A stretch of DNA of 64,000 bases from positions 6,324,001 through 6,388,000 of the forward strand of contig NZ_CP109596.1 of assembly GCF_036327755.1 (NCBI RefSeq). Direction: 5' to 3'. Source of the stretch: Nocardia sp. NBC_01503 (GTDB taxonomy: Bacteria; Actinomycetota; Actinomycetes; Mycobacteriales; Mycobacteriaceae). Below are positions 7,334 to 16,300 of the stretch, piece after piece. Each line of letters opens with the position of its first letter. Positions within the stretch are counted from its first letter, which is position 1. Made by a program: the position numbers and the translations under genes. The notes under the pieces are model-generated. The model made no database searches. It worked only from the letters and a program-made list of their open reading frames with translations, and was not told the origin of the DNA.

Positions 7334-8578
7334 TTGTCCGCGCCCTCACTCTCGGCGGGATTCGACTTCACCGATCCCGCGCTGTGGGAAACCCGCAATC
7401 CCGTACAGGAATTCGCACACCTGCGCCGCACCGCCCCCGTCTGGTGGAATCCGCAGACCGACGCGCAATCCGGCGGGTTCCACGACGGCGGCTACTGGGT
7501 GGTGAGCAAACACGAGGACATCAAAGAGATCTCGCGCAATCCGGGACTGTTCTCCTCACAGCGCAAGGGTTCCATCATCCGACTGCCCGGTGCGGTCACC
7601 GCCGAGCAGATCGAACTGACCAGCGCGATCCTGCTGAATATGGATCCGCCCAAACACACCAAGATTCGCCGGATCGTCTCCAAGGGCTTCACCCCGCGCG
7701 CGATCGAGGGCCTGCGAGCGGCATTGGCCGAACGGGCCGCCGCGATCGTGCAAGCCGCGAAAGTCTGCGGCAGTGGAGATTTCGTGGAACAGATCGCATG
7801 TGAGCTGCCGCTGCAGGCGATCGCGGAGCTGATCGGGGTTCCGCAGGCCGACCGCCGAAAACTGTTCGAGTGGTCGAACCAGATGCTCAACTACGACGAC
7901 CCCGAATACGGTGACACCGCCAGCACCGACAGCTCCACCCAAGCCTCGGTCGATCTGCTGGGCTACGCCTGGAATATGGCCGAAGACCGTCGCAGGAACC
8001 CCCTCGACGATATCGTGAGCCGCCTGGTGCACGCCGATATCGACGGTGAGGCACTGGGTTCGGACGAATTCGGCTTCTTCGTCATCCTGCTGGCGGTCGC
8101 GGGCAACGAGACCACGCGCAATGCCATCACGCATGGAATGAAGGCGTTCGTCGACCATCCCGAGCAGTGGGACCTGTATCGGCGCGAGCGCCCGGCCACC
8201 GCCCCCGACGAGATCGTGCGCTGGGCCACCCCGGTGACGGTGTTCCAGCGCACCGCCACCGCCGATACCGAACTGGGCGGGCAGCACATCCGGGCGGGTG
8301 ATCGCGTCGGATTGTTCTACGGCTCAGCCAATTTCGACGAGGATGCCTTCGCCGACCCGTTCACCTTCGATATCCTGCGCGACCCCAATCCGCACCTGGC
8401 CTTCGGCGGCACCGGCCCGCACTTCTGTGTGGGGGCCAACCTGGCCCGGCTGGAGATCGATCTGATGTTCAATGCCATCGCCGACGTCCTGCCGGACCTG
8501 CGCGAGGTGGCGCCGCCGGAGCGGTTGCGCAACGGCTGGATCAACGGCTTCAAACGCTGGCAGGTCCGCTACACCTGA
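7334..8578 (+). CDS. CYP125-family cytochrome P450 (sterol side-chain hydroxylase type)
   Basis: The 414-aa product matches CYP125 throughout: GFDFTDPALWETRNPVQEFA at the N-terminus, CELPLQAIAELIGVPQ mid-protein, I-helix LLAVAGNETTRN, ExxR as DEIVRWATPV, and the haem loop FGGTGPHFCVGANLAR (Cys near 366). CYP125 enzymes oxidise the C26/C27 methyl of cholesterol and cholestenone. The start is TTG, chosen because AGGAGG lies five bases upstream (7323-7328). It probably forms an operon with cyp51. Whether this copy is the cholesterol enzyme or a paralogue with another substrate cannot be told from the sequence. Confidence 0.9.
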   Translation: MSAPSLSAGFDFTDPALWETRNPVQEFAHLRRTAPVWWNPQTDAQSGGFHDGGYWVVSKHEDIKEISRNPGLFSSQRKGSIIRLPGAVTAEQIELTSAILLNMDPPKHTKIRRIVSKGFTPRAIEGLRAALAERAAAIVQAAKVCGSGDFVEQIACELPLQAIAELIGVPQADRRKLFEWSNQMLNYDDPEYGDTASTDSSTQASVDLLGYAWNMAEDRRRNPLDDIVSRLVHADIDGEALGSDEFGFFVILLAVAGNETTRNAITHGMKAFVDHPEQWDLYRRERPATAPDEIVRWATPVTVFQRTATADTELGGQHIRAGDRVGLFYGSANFDEDAFADPFTFDILRDPNPHLAFGGTGPHFCVGANLARLEIDLMFNAIADVLPDLREVAPPERLRNGWINGFKRWQVRYT

Positions 8579-8600
8579 CCCCGCGCCTGTGATTCATGGA

Positions 8601-9467
8601 CTAGCCGAGCTTGCGGGCCAGGAAGTCGCGGATCAGATCGGCGATCTCGGGGCCGTGCGTCTCGAGGGCGAAGTGGCCCGCGTTCAGCAGGTGGAGTTCG
8701 GCCTCGGGGAGGTCGCGCAGGAAGGCGCGGGCGCCGTCGGGGCCGAAGATCTCGTCGTGTTCGCCCCAGGTGATCAGTACCGGCGGGCGGTGCTCGGCGA
8801 AGTACTTCTGGAAGCCCGGGTAGCCGTCGAGATTGTTCTTGTAGTCGGCGAACAGCTCGAGTTGGATCTCCTTGTTACCCGGTCGATCCAGGTAATGCTG
8901 ATCCAGGGTCCAGGTGTCCGGGCTGACCCGATGCAGCCGGTCGGCCGGAACACCGTGGGTGTATTGCCATGTGGTGGCGTCGAGTTCGAGAAGCTTGCGG
9001 ACGGCGGGCTCATGGGTGACGCGGTCGTTGGCGTGCGCGAACAGCACCTCCCAGAACGGGGTGAACCCCTCCGTATAGGCATTGCCGCTCTGGGTGATCA
9101 GGGCGCTGACCCGTTCGGGGTTCCGAGCGGCGATCCGCAGGCCGATCGGCGCGCCGTAGTCCTGGATGTACAACGCGAATCGTTCGATCCCGAGGGTGTC
9201 GAGCAGTTCCAGGGTGATCTCGGTGAGTTTGTCGAAGGTGTACTCGAACTCGTCCACCGCGGGCATCGCGGACTGCCCGAACCCGATATGGTCCGGTGCG
9301 ATCAGGTGGTAGTCCGCCGCGAGTGCGGGCAGCAGGTTGCGGAACATGGCCGAGCTGGTCGGAAACCCATGCAGCAGCACGATTGTCGGCTTGGCCGGAT
9401 CGCCTGCCTCGCGGTAGAAGACGGGCAGACCCTGAATTTCGACGGTGTGATGGGTGACGGTGGTCAT
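8601..9467 (-). CDS. Alpha/beta hydrolase with Asp nucleophile (epoxide hydrolase / haloalkane dehalogenase type)
   Basis: The 288-aa product has the oxyanion motif HGFPTSS (33-39), nucleophile elbow YIQDYGAP with Asp103 instead of Ser, an acid in WGEHDEIF and the catalytic His in AGHFALE near residue 266. An Asp nucleophile is the mark of epoxide hydrolases and haloalkane dehalogenases, which form an alkyl-ester intermediate. The substrate is unknown. It is convergent with the P450 pair and lies 51 bp downstream of the MFS gene on the same strand, so the transporter and hydrolase may be co-transcribed. Confidence 0.8.
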   Translation of the reverse strand: MTTVTHHTVEIQGLPVFYREAGDPAKPTIVLLHGFPTSSAMFRNLLPALAADYHLIAPDHIGFGQSAMPAVDEFEYTFDKLTEITLELLDTLGIERFALYIQDYGAPIGLRIAARNPERVSALITQSGNAYTEGFTPFWEVLFAHANDRVTHEPAVRKLLELDATTWQYTHGVPADRLHRVSPDTWTLDQHYLDRPGNKEIQLELFADYKNNLDGYPGFQKYFAEHRPPVLITWGEHDEIFGPDGARAFLRDLPEAELHLLNAGHFALETHGPEIADLIRDFLARKLG

Positions 9468-9518
9468 GGTGTTCTCTCCGGTTTCGAGTTGTTGTTGTAC
9501 TGATCGGTGGGATGGGAG

Positions 9519-10676
9519 TCAGGCCGCGGTGGCGACGAGTTCTTTTGTGCGAGAGGGAATGAGCAGCAGGGCCGCGCCGACGCTGAAGAGCAGGCCGAGT
9601 GCGAAATAGCCTCGGTAGCTGTCGGTCAGGGCGTGCATCGAACTGGCCAGGGCCAGTCCCGCGGCGGCGGCGAGTTGGTGGATCACCCAGGCCGGCGACA
9701 GCGTGCGGCCCATACGAGCGGGATCGAGCCCGCGCGATACCACCGCCATGGTCAGCGGAACGATCGGGAACGACGCGGCCCCGAACAGCACCGCCACCGC
9801 GATCAGCGTGATCGGCGCGGTACTCGAAACCGCCAGCGCGAGTGCGACTATCCGCAGGGCGTAGAGCGCTTGCAGCAGGTGTTCGGCGCGGTATCCGCGC
9901 TGTAGTCGGACCATGGCGGCGGAGGTGAGTCCGGCGGCCAGTGCGGCCAAGGCCACCAGCCGGCCCGCGTCCACCACGGACCAGCCCGCCTCGACCGCGT
10001 GTTTGGGGAGCATCAGGATCACCACGTACAGGGTCGCCGAATGAAGTCCGAAGGAGATCAGTATCCGGCCTCGCCCGGCGAGTGATTCCGCTTGTCCGGC
10101 AACGGTATTGGTGACCGGATCGCTCGGCAGCAACGCCCACAGTATGCCGGTGACGGCCAGCCCGACGGCACCGAGTGCCGCGTAGGTGGCCCGTACGCCG
10201 ATGGGTTCGAACAGTGCGGTGGCGGCCCACGGCCCGATCAACTGCCCGAGGTTGATGCCGACCGCGGCCCTGGTCAGTGCCGGGCCGACCTGACCGCCGA
10301 GCGTTCGTCCGATCAGTGTGGTGACCGTCAGAGTCGACGAGGCCGCGAACCCGATGCCGCCGAGAACCATGTAGGCGGTGACGAATTGCCAGGTCTGGCG
10401 TACCAGGGCCAGCGCGAGATAGCTGGCGGAGATGAGCGTGAGCCCGCCGATCAATACCAGCTTGGCCCCGGCGCGGTCGAGGAGTCTGCCGACGAAGGGC
10501 TGAGCCACCCCGGTCACGGTGGTCCCGAGTGCCGCGGCCACCGCGAGCGCCGTCGCACTGACCCCGTAGGCGGCGGCGGTCGGTGCGAAGAACACCCCCA
10601 TGGAGAAGTTCAACCCGAACGAAACCGTCATCGCCGCCAGCCCCGCCCAGGCCACCTGATCGCGCCGCATGCCCAT
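9519..10676 (-). CDS. MFS transporter
   Basis: The 385-aa product is almost entirely hydrophobic with about 12 predicted membrane segments. It carries the loop 2-3 motif as GRLLDRAGAKLVLIGG, so it belongs to the major facilitator superfamily (monocarboxylate or multidrug type). The start is taken at the ATG at 10676 with AAGGA just upstream; a second ATG two codons later is nearly as good, and the longer open frame adds a basic non-membrane leader without an RBS. The substrate is unknown. The hydrolase gene follows closely. Confidence 0.8.
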   Translation of the reverse strand: MGMRRDQVAWAGLAAMTVSFGLNFSMGVFFAPTAAAYGVSATALAVAAALGTTVTGVAQPFVGRLLDRAGAKLVLIGGLTLISASYLALALVRQTWQFVTAYMVLGGIGFAASSTLTVTTLIGRTLGGQVGPALTRAAVGINLGQLIGPWAATALFEPIGVRATYAALGAVGLAVTGILWALLPSDPVTNTVAGQAESLAGRGRILISFGLHSATLYVVILMLPKHAVEAGWSVVDAGRLVALAALAAGLTSAAMVRLQRGYRAEHLLQALYALRIVALALAVSSTAPITLIAVAVLFGAASFPIVPLTMAVVSRGLDPARMGRTLSPAWVIHQLAAAAGLALASSMHALTDSYRGYFALGLLFSVGAALLLIPSRTKELVATAA

Positions 10677-10828
10677 CACTTCCTTACTGTCCGAATGCTT
10701 TTGACGAGTGGAAGCGGAGCGGAACGTCAGGATCTCGACGATCCAGGATCGCCCGCTTCTAACCTGTAATCGATATTTCAAAGGTTATATGTGGCGGGAT
10801 AATTCCCAGCCTCGGAAAATTCTTCGCA

Positions 10829-11395
10829 CTACTTCGCGCGGTCGATCTTGGCGGTGAGGGCGGTGAGCAGGCCCTGGAGCAACTCGACGGTGGTTTCGTC
10901 GACCAGGTTGCCGTCGGTGTCGAAACGCTCGTGCGAGCGGAAGGCGATCACCTCCGGCTTGACCACGATCTCGCTCTCGGTCCATACGAAGACCTGCCGC
11001 AGCGCGAGTTGGGCACGGACGGAACCGAATTGGGTCGGCGCGGCACCCATGATCGCGACGGGTTTGCGCAGCAGCGGAAGGCCCTCGGTCCGGGTCCAAT
11101 CGGTGCTGACCCAGTCGATGGCGTTCTTGAGCACACCGGGAATCGAGTAATTGAACTCCGGGGTGGCGATCAACAGCCCGTCCGCCTCGGTGATGCGGCG
11201 ACGCAGTTCGGTGACGGGTGCGGGCCGGTGGTCCGGGGTGTCGAGATCCTGGTCGTAGGGCGGGATTTCGCGCAATCCGTCATAGATCCGCACCTCGAGT
11301 CCGGTGGAGAACTTCTGTGCCGCGCGCAGCAGTGCGGTGTTGTGCGAGTCCGCTCGCAGACTGCCGGAGATGGCGAGGATTCTGTAATTGGTCAT
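10829..11395 (-). CDS. NADPH-dependent FMN reductase family protein
   Basis: The 188-aa protein has the flavodoxin-like fold of PF03358. The FMN phosphate loop is ISGSLRADSHNTALL near residues 9-23, and TPEFNYSIPGVLKNAIDW near residue 80 is the family signature. Such enzymes reduce FMN, quinones, azo compounds or chromate with NAD(P)H. The ATG at 11395 fits the family's N-terminus; upstream open frame is not family sequence. A 153-bp gap separates it from the MFS gene. Confidence 0.85.
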   Translation of the reverse strand: MTNYRILAISGSLRADSHNTALLRAAQKFSTGLEVRIYDGLREIPPYDQDLDTPDHRPAPVTELRRRITEADGLLIATPEFNYSIPGVLKNAIDWVSTDWTRTEGLPLLRKPVAIMGAAPTQFGSVRAQLALRQVFVWTESEIVVKPEVIAFRSHERFDTDGNLVDETTVELLQGLLTALTAKIDRAK

Positions 11396-11648
11396 GGTGG
11401 ATGGTCCTGTCCCGCTTGCGGATTCGACTGGAGATTCGCGCTGTTCGGCGCTCTGCCATGAATCTATGGCCGGTTCGATCGCGGGCCGCCGGACACTATG
11501 CGCCGCGATCCGGTCCCGCCCCGCCAAAGCAACCGGTTGGCAGCGAATGCGTTGTCGCTCATGCCGGGACGCTGTTCCCAACCGCGGAAACCGGTGGTGC
11601 TCGGCGCTACGCTCCGCTGACTTATCGGTCGATCGGATGGTGGCGGTT

Positions 11649-12011
11649 ATGACCTATGACTTCGCCGTATGGGAAGGCGAGCCGCCGTCGGACGGCCCGG
11701 CCGCCGGCCGGGAATGCGCGCGCCTGCTGCGGCAATATCTCGAAGAGCGGGAGTTGCCACCCACCGACCGCATGCGCGCGTTCGTGGCCGATCTCAACGG
11801 ACAGTGGCCTGATACGACCGCTCACCACGACAGCGCCGAAGACGAAAGTCCATGGGCGGACTCGCCATTGATCGACAACGCCAGCGGCCCGTTCATCTAC
11901 ATCGCCACGTTGCCTGCCAGGGCCGATGAGGTGGCGGTCTTCGCCGCCGAGCGCGCCAAGGCATACGGCCTGGTGTGCTTCGATGTGCGTGACAACCGCC
12001 TATTGGCTTGA
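11649..12011 (+). CDS. Small acidic protein of unknown function, immunity-protein-like
   Basis: The 120-aa product starts MTYDFAVWEGEPPSDGPAA and contains DESPWADSPLIDNASGPFIY, then a helical AAERAKAYGLVCFDV end. Small actinobacterial proteins with this Y-D-x-A-V-W-E-G start and SPW centre often sit near polymorphic toxins and may be immunity proteins; no toxin is next to it. An ATG four codons upstream is possible, but the later start has a GGTGGCGG-like RBS. The stop codon lies inside a 49-bp direct duplication. The 253 bp upstream hold no other gene. Confidence 0.6.
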   Translation: MTYDFAVWEGEPPSDGPAAGRECARLLRQYLEERELPPTDRMRAFVADLNGQWPDTTAHHDSAEDESPWADSPLIDNASGPFIYIATLPARADEVAVFAAERAKAYGLVCFDVRDNRLLA

Positions 12012-12071
12012 ACGCCCGGCCGAATGGGCGGCCGTGCGCGGCTACCGTCTGCTGGCTTGAACACCCGGCCG
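11986..12071. repeat. 49-bp-offset direct duplication of the 3' end of the preceding gene
   Basis: Positions 11986-12022 and 12035-12071 match at 29 of 37 bases, including the block TGGCTTGAAC and CCCGGCCG. Both copies can be read as codons for a C-terminal RLLA followed by TGA, once in the gene and once after it. Confidence 0.55.
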
Positions 12072-12096
12072 CAGGGGACGCCGCCGGTTCACGCGC

Positions 12097-13110
12097 TCAC
12101 GCTCCGCTGATCACTCCGCGGCGGAAGGCGTCCGGATTGCTGCCGGTCCAGCGGTGGAAGGCGCGCCGCAGGGCACGGGCATCGGTGTAGCCGAGACGGG
12201 CCGCGACCGATTGCAGGGGGAGAGCGGTCTCGCGCAGCAGATCCACGGCATGGCGGTGCCGGGCGGCGTCGACCTCGGCACGCCAGCTGGTGCCCTCTTC
12301 CTGCAGGCGGCGCTGCAGGGTGCGCGGACTGGTGGCCAAACGGCGCGCCACCTCGGCGAGGTCGAGACCACCCGCCGCCATGGACTGGTGCATGGCGGCG
12401 CGGAGCTTGTCATGCCAGGTCGGAGCCGCACGCGCGGCAGCGAGCGTGAGCTCGGCATGGCGACTCAGCAGCGCGCCCAGGCGCGGGTCGGTTCCGGTGG
12501 GCAGCGCGCCGACGTCGAGGAAGGTGATTTCGGAGTAGGGCGCGCCGAAATCGATACCGCTGGTGCCGAATTCGTCCACCAGATAGCCGCGCCCCGGTCC
12601 GGGCGGCTGGGTCAATCTGACTCGAACCGGTACGACCTGCTGTCCGACGGCGGTGCGCACTCGTCGCAGCATGACCGCGAGCACGAAGACCTCGACCGGA
12701 GCCAGCACCGCCTCGGGTTCCACGGCTACCGCACAGCGGATCGTGAGCAGGCCACCGTCCTCGATCACCTCCCAGCCGACGCCCGGATCGGTGACCACCG
12801 CACGCAACTCCATCGCCGTGCGCAAACTCTCGGCGAGCGTGGGCCGACTGGAGAACAGGTAGTCCCACACATGCAGTCCGTCCCGATCGGCCTGCTCGGC
12901 CGCGAGGAGACCGGCACGAGCGCCCGCGCGGATATCAATCAATTCCCACATCCGCCAGACCGATTCGGTCGGCACCCGCAACAGATCATCATCGAAGGTG
13001 GCCGGATCCAGCCCCGATGAATGCGCCAGATGCACGGGCGACACACCGATCTGGCGGGCGGCCCCCCAGATCAGTGCGGCGGTCCGCGCAGGGATGGTGT
13101 CGTCGATCAC
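12097..13110 (-). CDS. AraC-family regulator (OruR/ArgR-like)
   Basis: The 337-aa product has an N-terminal arabinose-binding-like domain of the OruR group (residues 1-200). The C-terminal double helix-turn-helix is intact: LDLAEVARRLATSPRTLQRR, then AARLGYTDARALRRAFHRWT. Such regulators usually activate a neighbouring catabolic or transport gene on binding a small molecule. No obvious target is adjacent; the nearest gene on the same strand is csbD upstream. The start is the first ATG and gives normal family length. Confidence 0.85.
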   Translation of the reverse strand: MIDDTIPARTAALIWGAARQIGVSPVHLAHSSGLDPATFDDDLLRVPTESVWRMWELIDIRAGARAGLLAAEQADRDGLHVWDYLFSSRPTLAESLRTAMELRAVVTDPGVGWEVIEDGGLLTIRCAVAVEPEAVLAPVEVFVLAVMLRRVRTAVGQQVVPVRVRLTQPPGPGRGYLVDEFGTSGIDFGAPYSEITFLDVGALPTGTDPRLGALLSRHAELTLAAARAAPTWHDKLRAAMHQSMAAGGLDLAEVARRLATSPRTLQRRLQEEGTSWRAEVDAARHRHAVDLLRETALPLQSVAARLGYTDARALRRAFHRWTGSNPDAFRRGVISGA

Positions 13111-13177
13111 CGCGGCAGCATAGGTGAGAATTCAGCGCGACCACGGACACCGGCGCGACGATTCGCTGAGCGCGAAC

Positions 13178-13205
13178 GGCCGCCGGGTTCGATGCCCCGG
13201 CGGCC
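13178..13205. terminator. Hairpin after csbD
   Basis: GGCCGCCGGG (13178-13187) pairs perfectly with CCCGGCGGCC (13196-13205) over an 8-nt loop. It lies 22 bp beyond the csbD stop codon and upstream of the AraC gene, so it probably ends the csbD transcript. Confidence 0.6.
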
Positions 13206-13227
13206 GCTGGAAATCCTGGCGCGTCGG

Positions 13228-13434
13228 CTAGTGCTTGAAGGCGTTCTTCACCTTGTCGACGCCTTCTTCGACGGCGTCTTTGACGTTCTCCATCGCGCCC
13301 TTGAGCCCGGATTCGACCTGATCGGCCTTGCCCTCCGCGCGGAGGTTGTCATCGTCGGTCAGATTCCCGGCGGCTTCCTTGGCTTTGCCGCCCAGCTCCT
13401 CGGCCTTGTTGCTGATCTTGTCACTCAGAGACAT
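13228..13434 (-). CDS. CsbD family stress protein
   Basis: The 68-aa hydrophilic product (MSLSDKISNKAEELGGKAKE, then AAGNLTDDDNLRAEGKADQ) is a textbook CsbD-like protein. These are small alpha-helical proteins made under sigma-factor-controlled general stress in Gram-positive bacteria; the molecular role is not known. The ATG is preceded by GGAGGG at good spacing. It is monocistronic, with a hairpin after the stop. Confidence 0.9.
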   Translation of the reverse strand: MSLSDKISNKAEELGGKAKEAAGNLTDDDNLRAEGKADQVESGLKGAMENVKDAVEEGVDKVKNAFKH

Positions 13435-13714
13435 GGAACCCTCCGAATCGATCGATCGCACCCGACGGTCGGGCCAAGACCCACCGTACAGTTACTTCCC
13501 GGTTAATGACGGGGCTCCGGTTCGGGGGCCGGTCGAGCGCCCGATCCTCGCGGGAGCCGTACCAACTCGGTCGTTTCCGGTGGTGCGACGCGATGTGACA
13601 GCCCTGACCGTGGGGTTCGGCGGGGTAGCGGGTAAAATCGGTGGTTCTTGTGTGTCGTGATGGCCCACAATCGAGCAGTTATCCGTCAGCACACCCACGC
13701 ACGAGGAGACGTTT

Positions 13715-15346
13715 GTGATCACCGCGACCGACCTGGAGGTCCGGGCCGGAGTCCGCACCCTGTTGACGGCGCCCGGTTCGGCGCTGCGGGTGCAGGCCGG
13801 TGATCGCATCGGTTTGGTCGGGCGCAACGGCGCCGGTAAGACCACCACGCTGCGAATTCTGGCCGGCGAGGGAGAACCTTACGCGGGCAAGGTGATTCGG
13901 TCCGGGGATTTGGGGTATTTGCCGCAGGATCCGCGTGAGGGCAACCTCGATGTGCTCGGGCGGGACCGGGTGCTGTCGGCGCGTGGCCTGGACACGCTGA
14001 TCCGCGATATGGAGAAGCAGCAGACCATCATGGCCGAGGTGGCCGACGACAACGCCCGCGATAAGGCCGTTCGTAAGTACGGCCAGCTCGAGGACCGGTT
14101 CTCGGCGCTCGGCGGATACGTCGCCGAGAGCGAGGCGGCGCGGATCTGCAGCAGCCTCGGACTGCCGGACCGGGTGCTCGCCCAGCCGCTGCGCACCCTC
14201 TCCGGCGGTCAGCGTCGTCGAATCGAATTGGCGCGCATCCTGTTCGCCGCCTCCGACGGCAGCGGCGGCAAGTCCGACACCACCCTGCTGCTGGACGAGC
14301 CCACCAACCACCTCGACGCCGACTCCATCACCTGGCTGCGCGGCTTCCTGCAGAACCACGAGGGCGGGCTCATCGTCATCTCCCACGATGTCGAACTGCT
14401 CGGCGACGTGGTCAACAAGGTCTGGTTCCTCGACGCCGTGCGCGGCGAGGCCGATATCTACAACATGGGCTGGAAGAAGTACCTCGACGCCCGCGCCACC
14501 GACGAACAGCGCCGCCGCCGCGAACGCGCCAATGCCGAGAAGAAGGCCAGCGCGCTCAAGCAGCAGGCCGCCAAACTCGGCGCCAAGGCCACCAAAGCCG
14601 CTGCCGCACACCAGATGATCAAGCGCGCCGAACGCATGCTGTCCGAGGTCGACGAGTTGCGCGTGGCCGACCGGGTCGCCCGCATCAAGTTCCCCAACCC
14701 GGCGACCTGCGGCAAGACCCCGCTCATGGCCGAGAACCTGACCAAGATGTACGGGTCACTGGAGATCTTCGCGGGCGTGGACCTGGCCATCGACCGGGGT
14801 AGTCGCGTGGTCATCCTCGGCCTCAACGGCGCGGGTAAGACCACCCTGCTGCGCCTGCTCGCCGGAGCCGAACAGCCCACCGCGGGCAACCTGGTCCCCG
14901 GCCACGGCCTCAAGGTCGGCTACTTCGCCCAGGAGCACGACACCCTCGACGACAATGCCAGCGTCTGGGAGAACATCCGGCACGCCGCACCCGACGCGGG
15001 CGAACAGGACCTCCGCGGACTGCTCGGCGCGTTCATGTTCTCCGGCCCGCAGCTGGAGCAGCCCGCAGGCACGCTCTCGGGTGGTGAGAAGACCCGTCTG
15101 GCGCTGGCCGGTCTGGTCTCCTCCGCCGCCAACGTGCTGCTGCTGGACGAGCCGACCAACAACCTCGACCCGATCTCGCGTGAGCAGGTCCTGGACGCGC
15201 TGCGCAGCTATGCGGGCGCGGTCGTGCTGGTCACCCACGATCCGGGCGCGGCCGAGGCGCTCAACCCCGAGCGGGTCATCATGCTGCCCGACGGCACCGA
15301 GGACCACTGGTCGCAGGAGTACCTGGAGCTCATCCAGCTCGCCTGA
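13715..15346 (+). CDS. ABC-F family ATPase (Rv1473-like)
   Basis: The 543-aa protein has two ABC domains and no membrane segment. Walker A sequences are GRNGAGKTTT (about residue 36) and GLNGAGKTTL (about 370), signature motifs are LSGGQRRR and LSGGEKTR, and both Walker B motifs end LLLDEPTN. An interdomain charged linker (about 260-310) fits the ribosome-associated ABC-F group, which rescues or protects ribosomes. M. tuberculosis has Rv1473 close to acn and ripA, so this gene may belong to the same ancestral block. The start is GTG with GAGGAG seven bases upstream. A hairpin at 15355-15384 follows. Confidence 0.9.
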   Translation: MITATDLEVRAGVRTLLTAPGSALRVQAGDRIGLVGRNGAGKTTTLRILAGEGEPYAGKVIRSGDLGYLPQDPREGNLDVLGRDRVLSARGLDTLIRDMEKQQTIMAEVADDNARDKAVRKYGQLEDRFSALGGYVAESEAARICSSLGLPDRVLAQPLRTLSGGQRRRIELARILFAASDGSGGKSDTTLLLDEPTNHLDADSITWLRGFLQNHEGGLIVISHDVELLGDVVNKVWFLDAVRGEADIYNMGWKKYLDARATDEQRRRRERANAEKKASALKQQAAKLGAKATKAAAAHQMIKRAERMLSEVDELRVADRVARIKFPNPATCGKTPLMAENLTKMYGSLEIFAGVDLAIDRGSRVVILGLNGAGKTTLLRLLAGAEQPTAGNLVPGHGLKVGYFAQEHDTLDDNASVWENIRHAAPDAGEQDLRGLLGAFMFSGPQLEQPAGTLSGGEKTRLALAGLVSSAANVLLLDEPTNNLDPISREQVLDALRSYAGAVVLVTHDPGAAEALNPERVIMLPDGTEDHWSQEYLELIQLA

Positions 15347-15354
15347 TGCGAACC

Positions 15355-15384
15355 GGCGCTGACTGTCGAATGGCAGTCAGTGCC
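15355..15384. terminator. Bidirectional hairpin between ABC-F gene and peptidase remnant
   Basis: GGCGCTGACTG (15355-15365) pairs with CAGTCAGTGCC (15374-15384) with one G-T wobble and an 8-nt loop. It starts 9 bp after the ABC-F stop and overlaps the last codons of the convergent peptidase remnant. Confidence 0.6.
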
Positions 15385-16096
15385 GTTCCGCCAGCAGCTT
15401 TTTCAGCTGATCGTGCGGGAGCGCGGGGGAGAAGTGCCCATCGCGGCCGGTCATATCGGTATTCACGATGAGCGCGTTCAACACCGCCTCCTCGACCGCG
15501 TCCACCACGGCGGCATAGCACCGATCCATCCGATTCCACGGCAGCCGCGTCGTGGTGATCAGCTCATCGGCACTCGGATCCCCCACGGGGAAACCGGTTT
15601 CCGCGGGCCGGTCAGCGGCGGTGGAGAAGGCCAGGAACAGATCACCGGAGAACAGGCTGCCGGTGGTTCCGGTGCGGCCCAAGCCGAATGGCACACGGCG
15701 CGCCATGGCCGTGCATTGCAGCGGCTGCAAAGGTGCGTCGGTCGCCACGATCACGATCACCGAACCCGCACCACCCGGAGCGGCGGGCGAGCGATCCGGC
15801 GCGGTACCCCACGCGGTGGACTCCTGCGGATTGCCGACGGTGAGCTGCGATCCGATACGCCGCCCGGCGACCGTGAGTTCATGGCGCGAACCGAAATTCG
15901 CCTGCGCGAACACTCCGACCGTGTACTGCCGCGACCCGAACTCGACCAGGCGTGACGCGGTCCCGCTGCCACCCTTGAACGCATAGCAGTTCATCCCGGA
16001 CCCGCCACCCACCGAACCCTCTTGCAGCGGACCGGTTTCCGCCGCGTCCAGGGCCTGCGCCACGATCTCCGGCGTCACGTGACCGCCGTTGACGTC
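15377..16096 (-). pseudogene. P1-family (DmpA-like) aminopeptidase, N-terminus lost
   Basis: The remaining 240 or so residues clearly belong to the DmpA/L-aminopeptidase D-esterase family. They begin DVNGGHVTPE, then GSVGGGSGMNCYAFKGG and GTASR, and contain the self-cleavage region with the nucleophile Ser in GSLFSGDLFLAFSTA. Family members have 340-375 residues and start about 100 residues earlier. Upstream of 16096 the frame runs into transposon sequence and hits a TGA at 16136-16138. The reading frame of the remnant is otherwise intact, so the loss is recent. The missing 5' part is not found on the far side of the transposon. Confidence 0.8.
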
Positions 16097-16300
16097 GTTG
16101 ACAACCTGCCGAAAAACCTGTGGTTCCGGGTTTGTTCAACAGCGCCCTTCTCGGGCGTCCCACGCTCACACCGGTACTGGATGAGCATCGGTTCCCGCGT
16201 CTACCGGGCTGGTTTCACCGGCACCCAGAGGATGTCGGTCAGCGCCGTCCCGTCGGCGAGCATTGATGACCCGGCCCCCTGCTGGGAGGTCCGGGGATCG
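16077..16300 (-). ncRNA. Candidate omega (reRNA) guide RNA of TnpB
   Basis: In this superfamily the guide RNA covers the 3' end of tnpB and the right end of the element, and its last 16-20 nt come from flanking DNA. Here the minus strand after the tnpB stop forms a CGCCC/GGGCG hairpin and then the end-closing stem up to 16097. The next 20 nt, GACGTCAACGGCGGTCACGT, would be the guide and come from the peptidase remnant. The 5' limit given is a guess. Confidence 0.45.
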
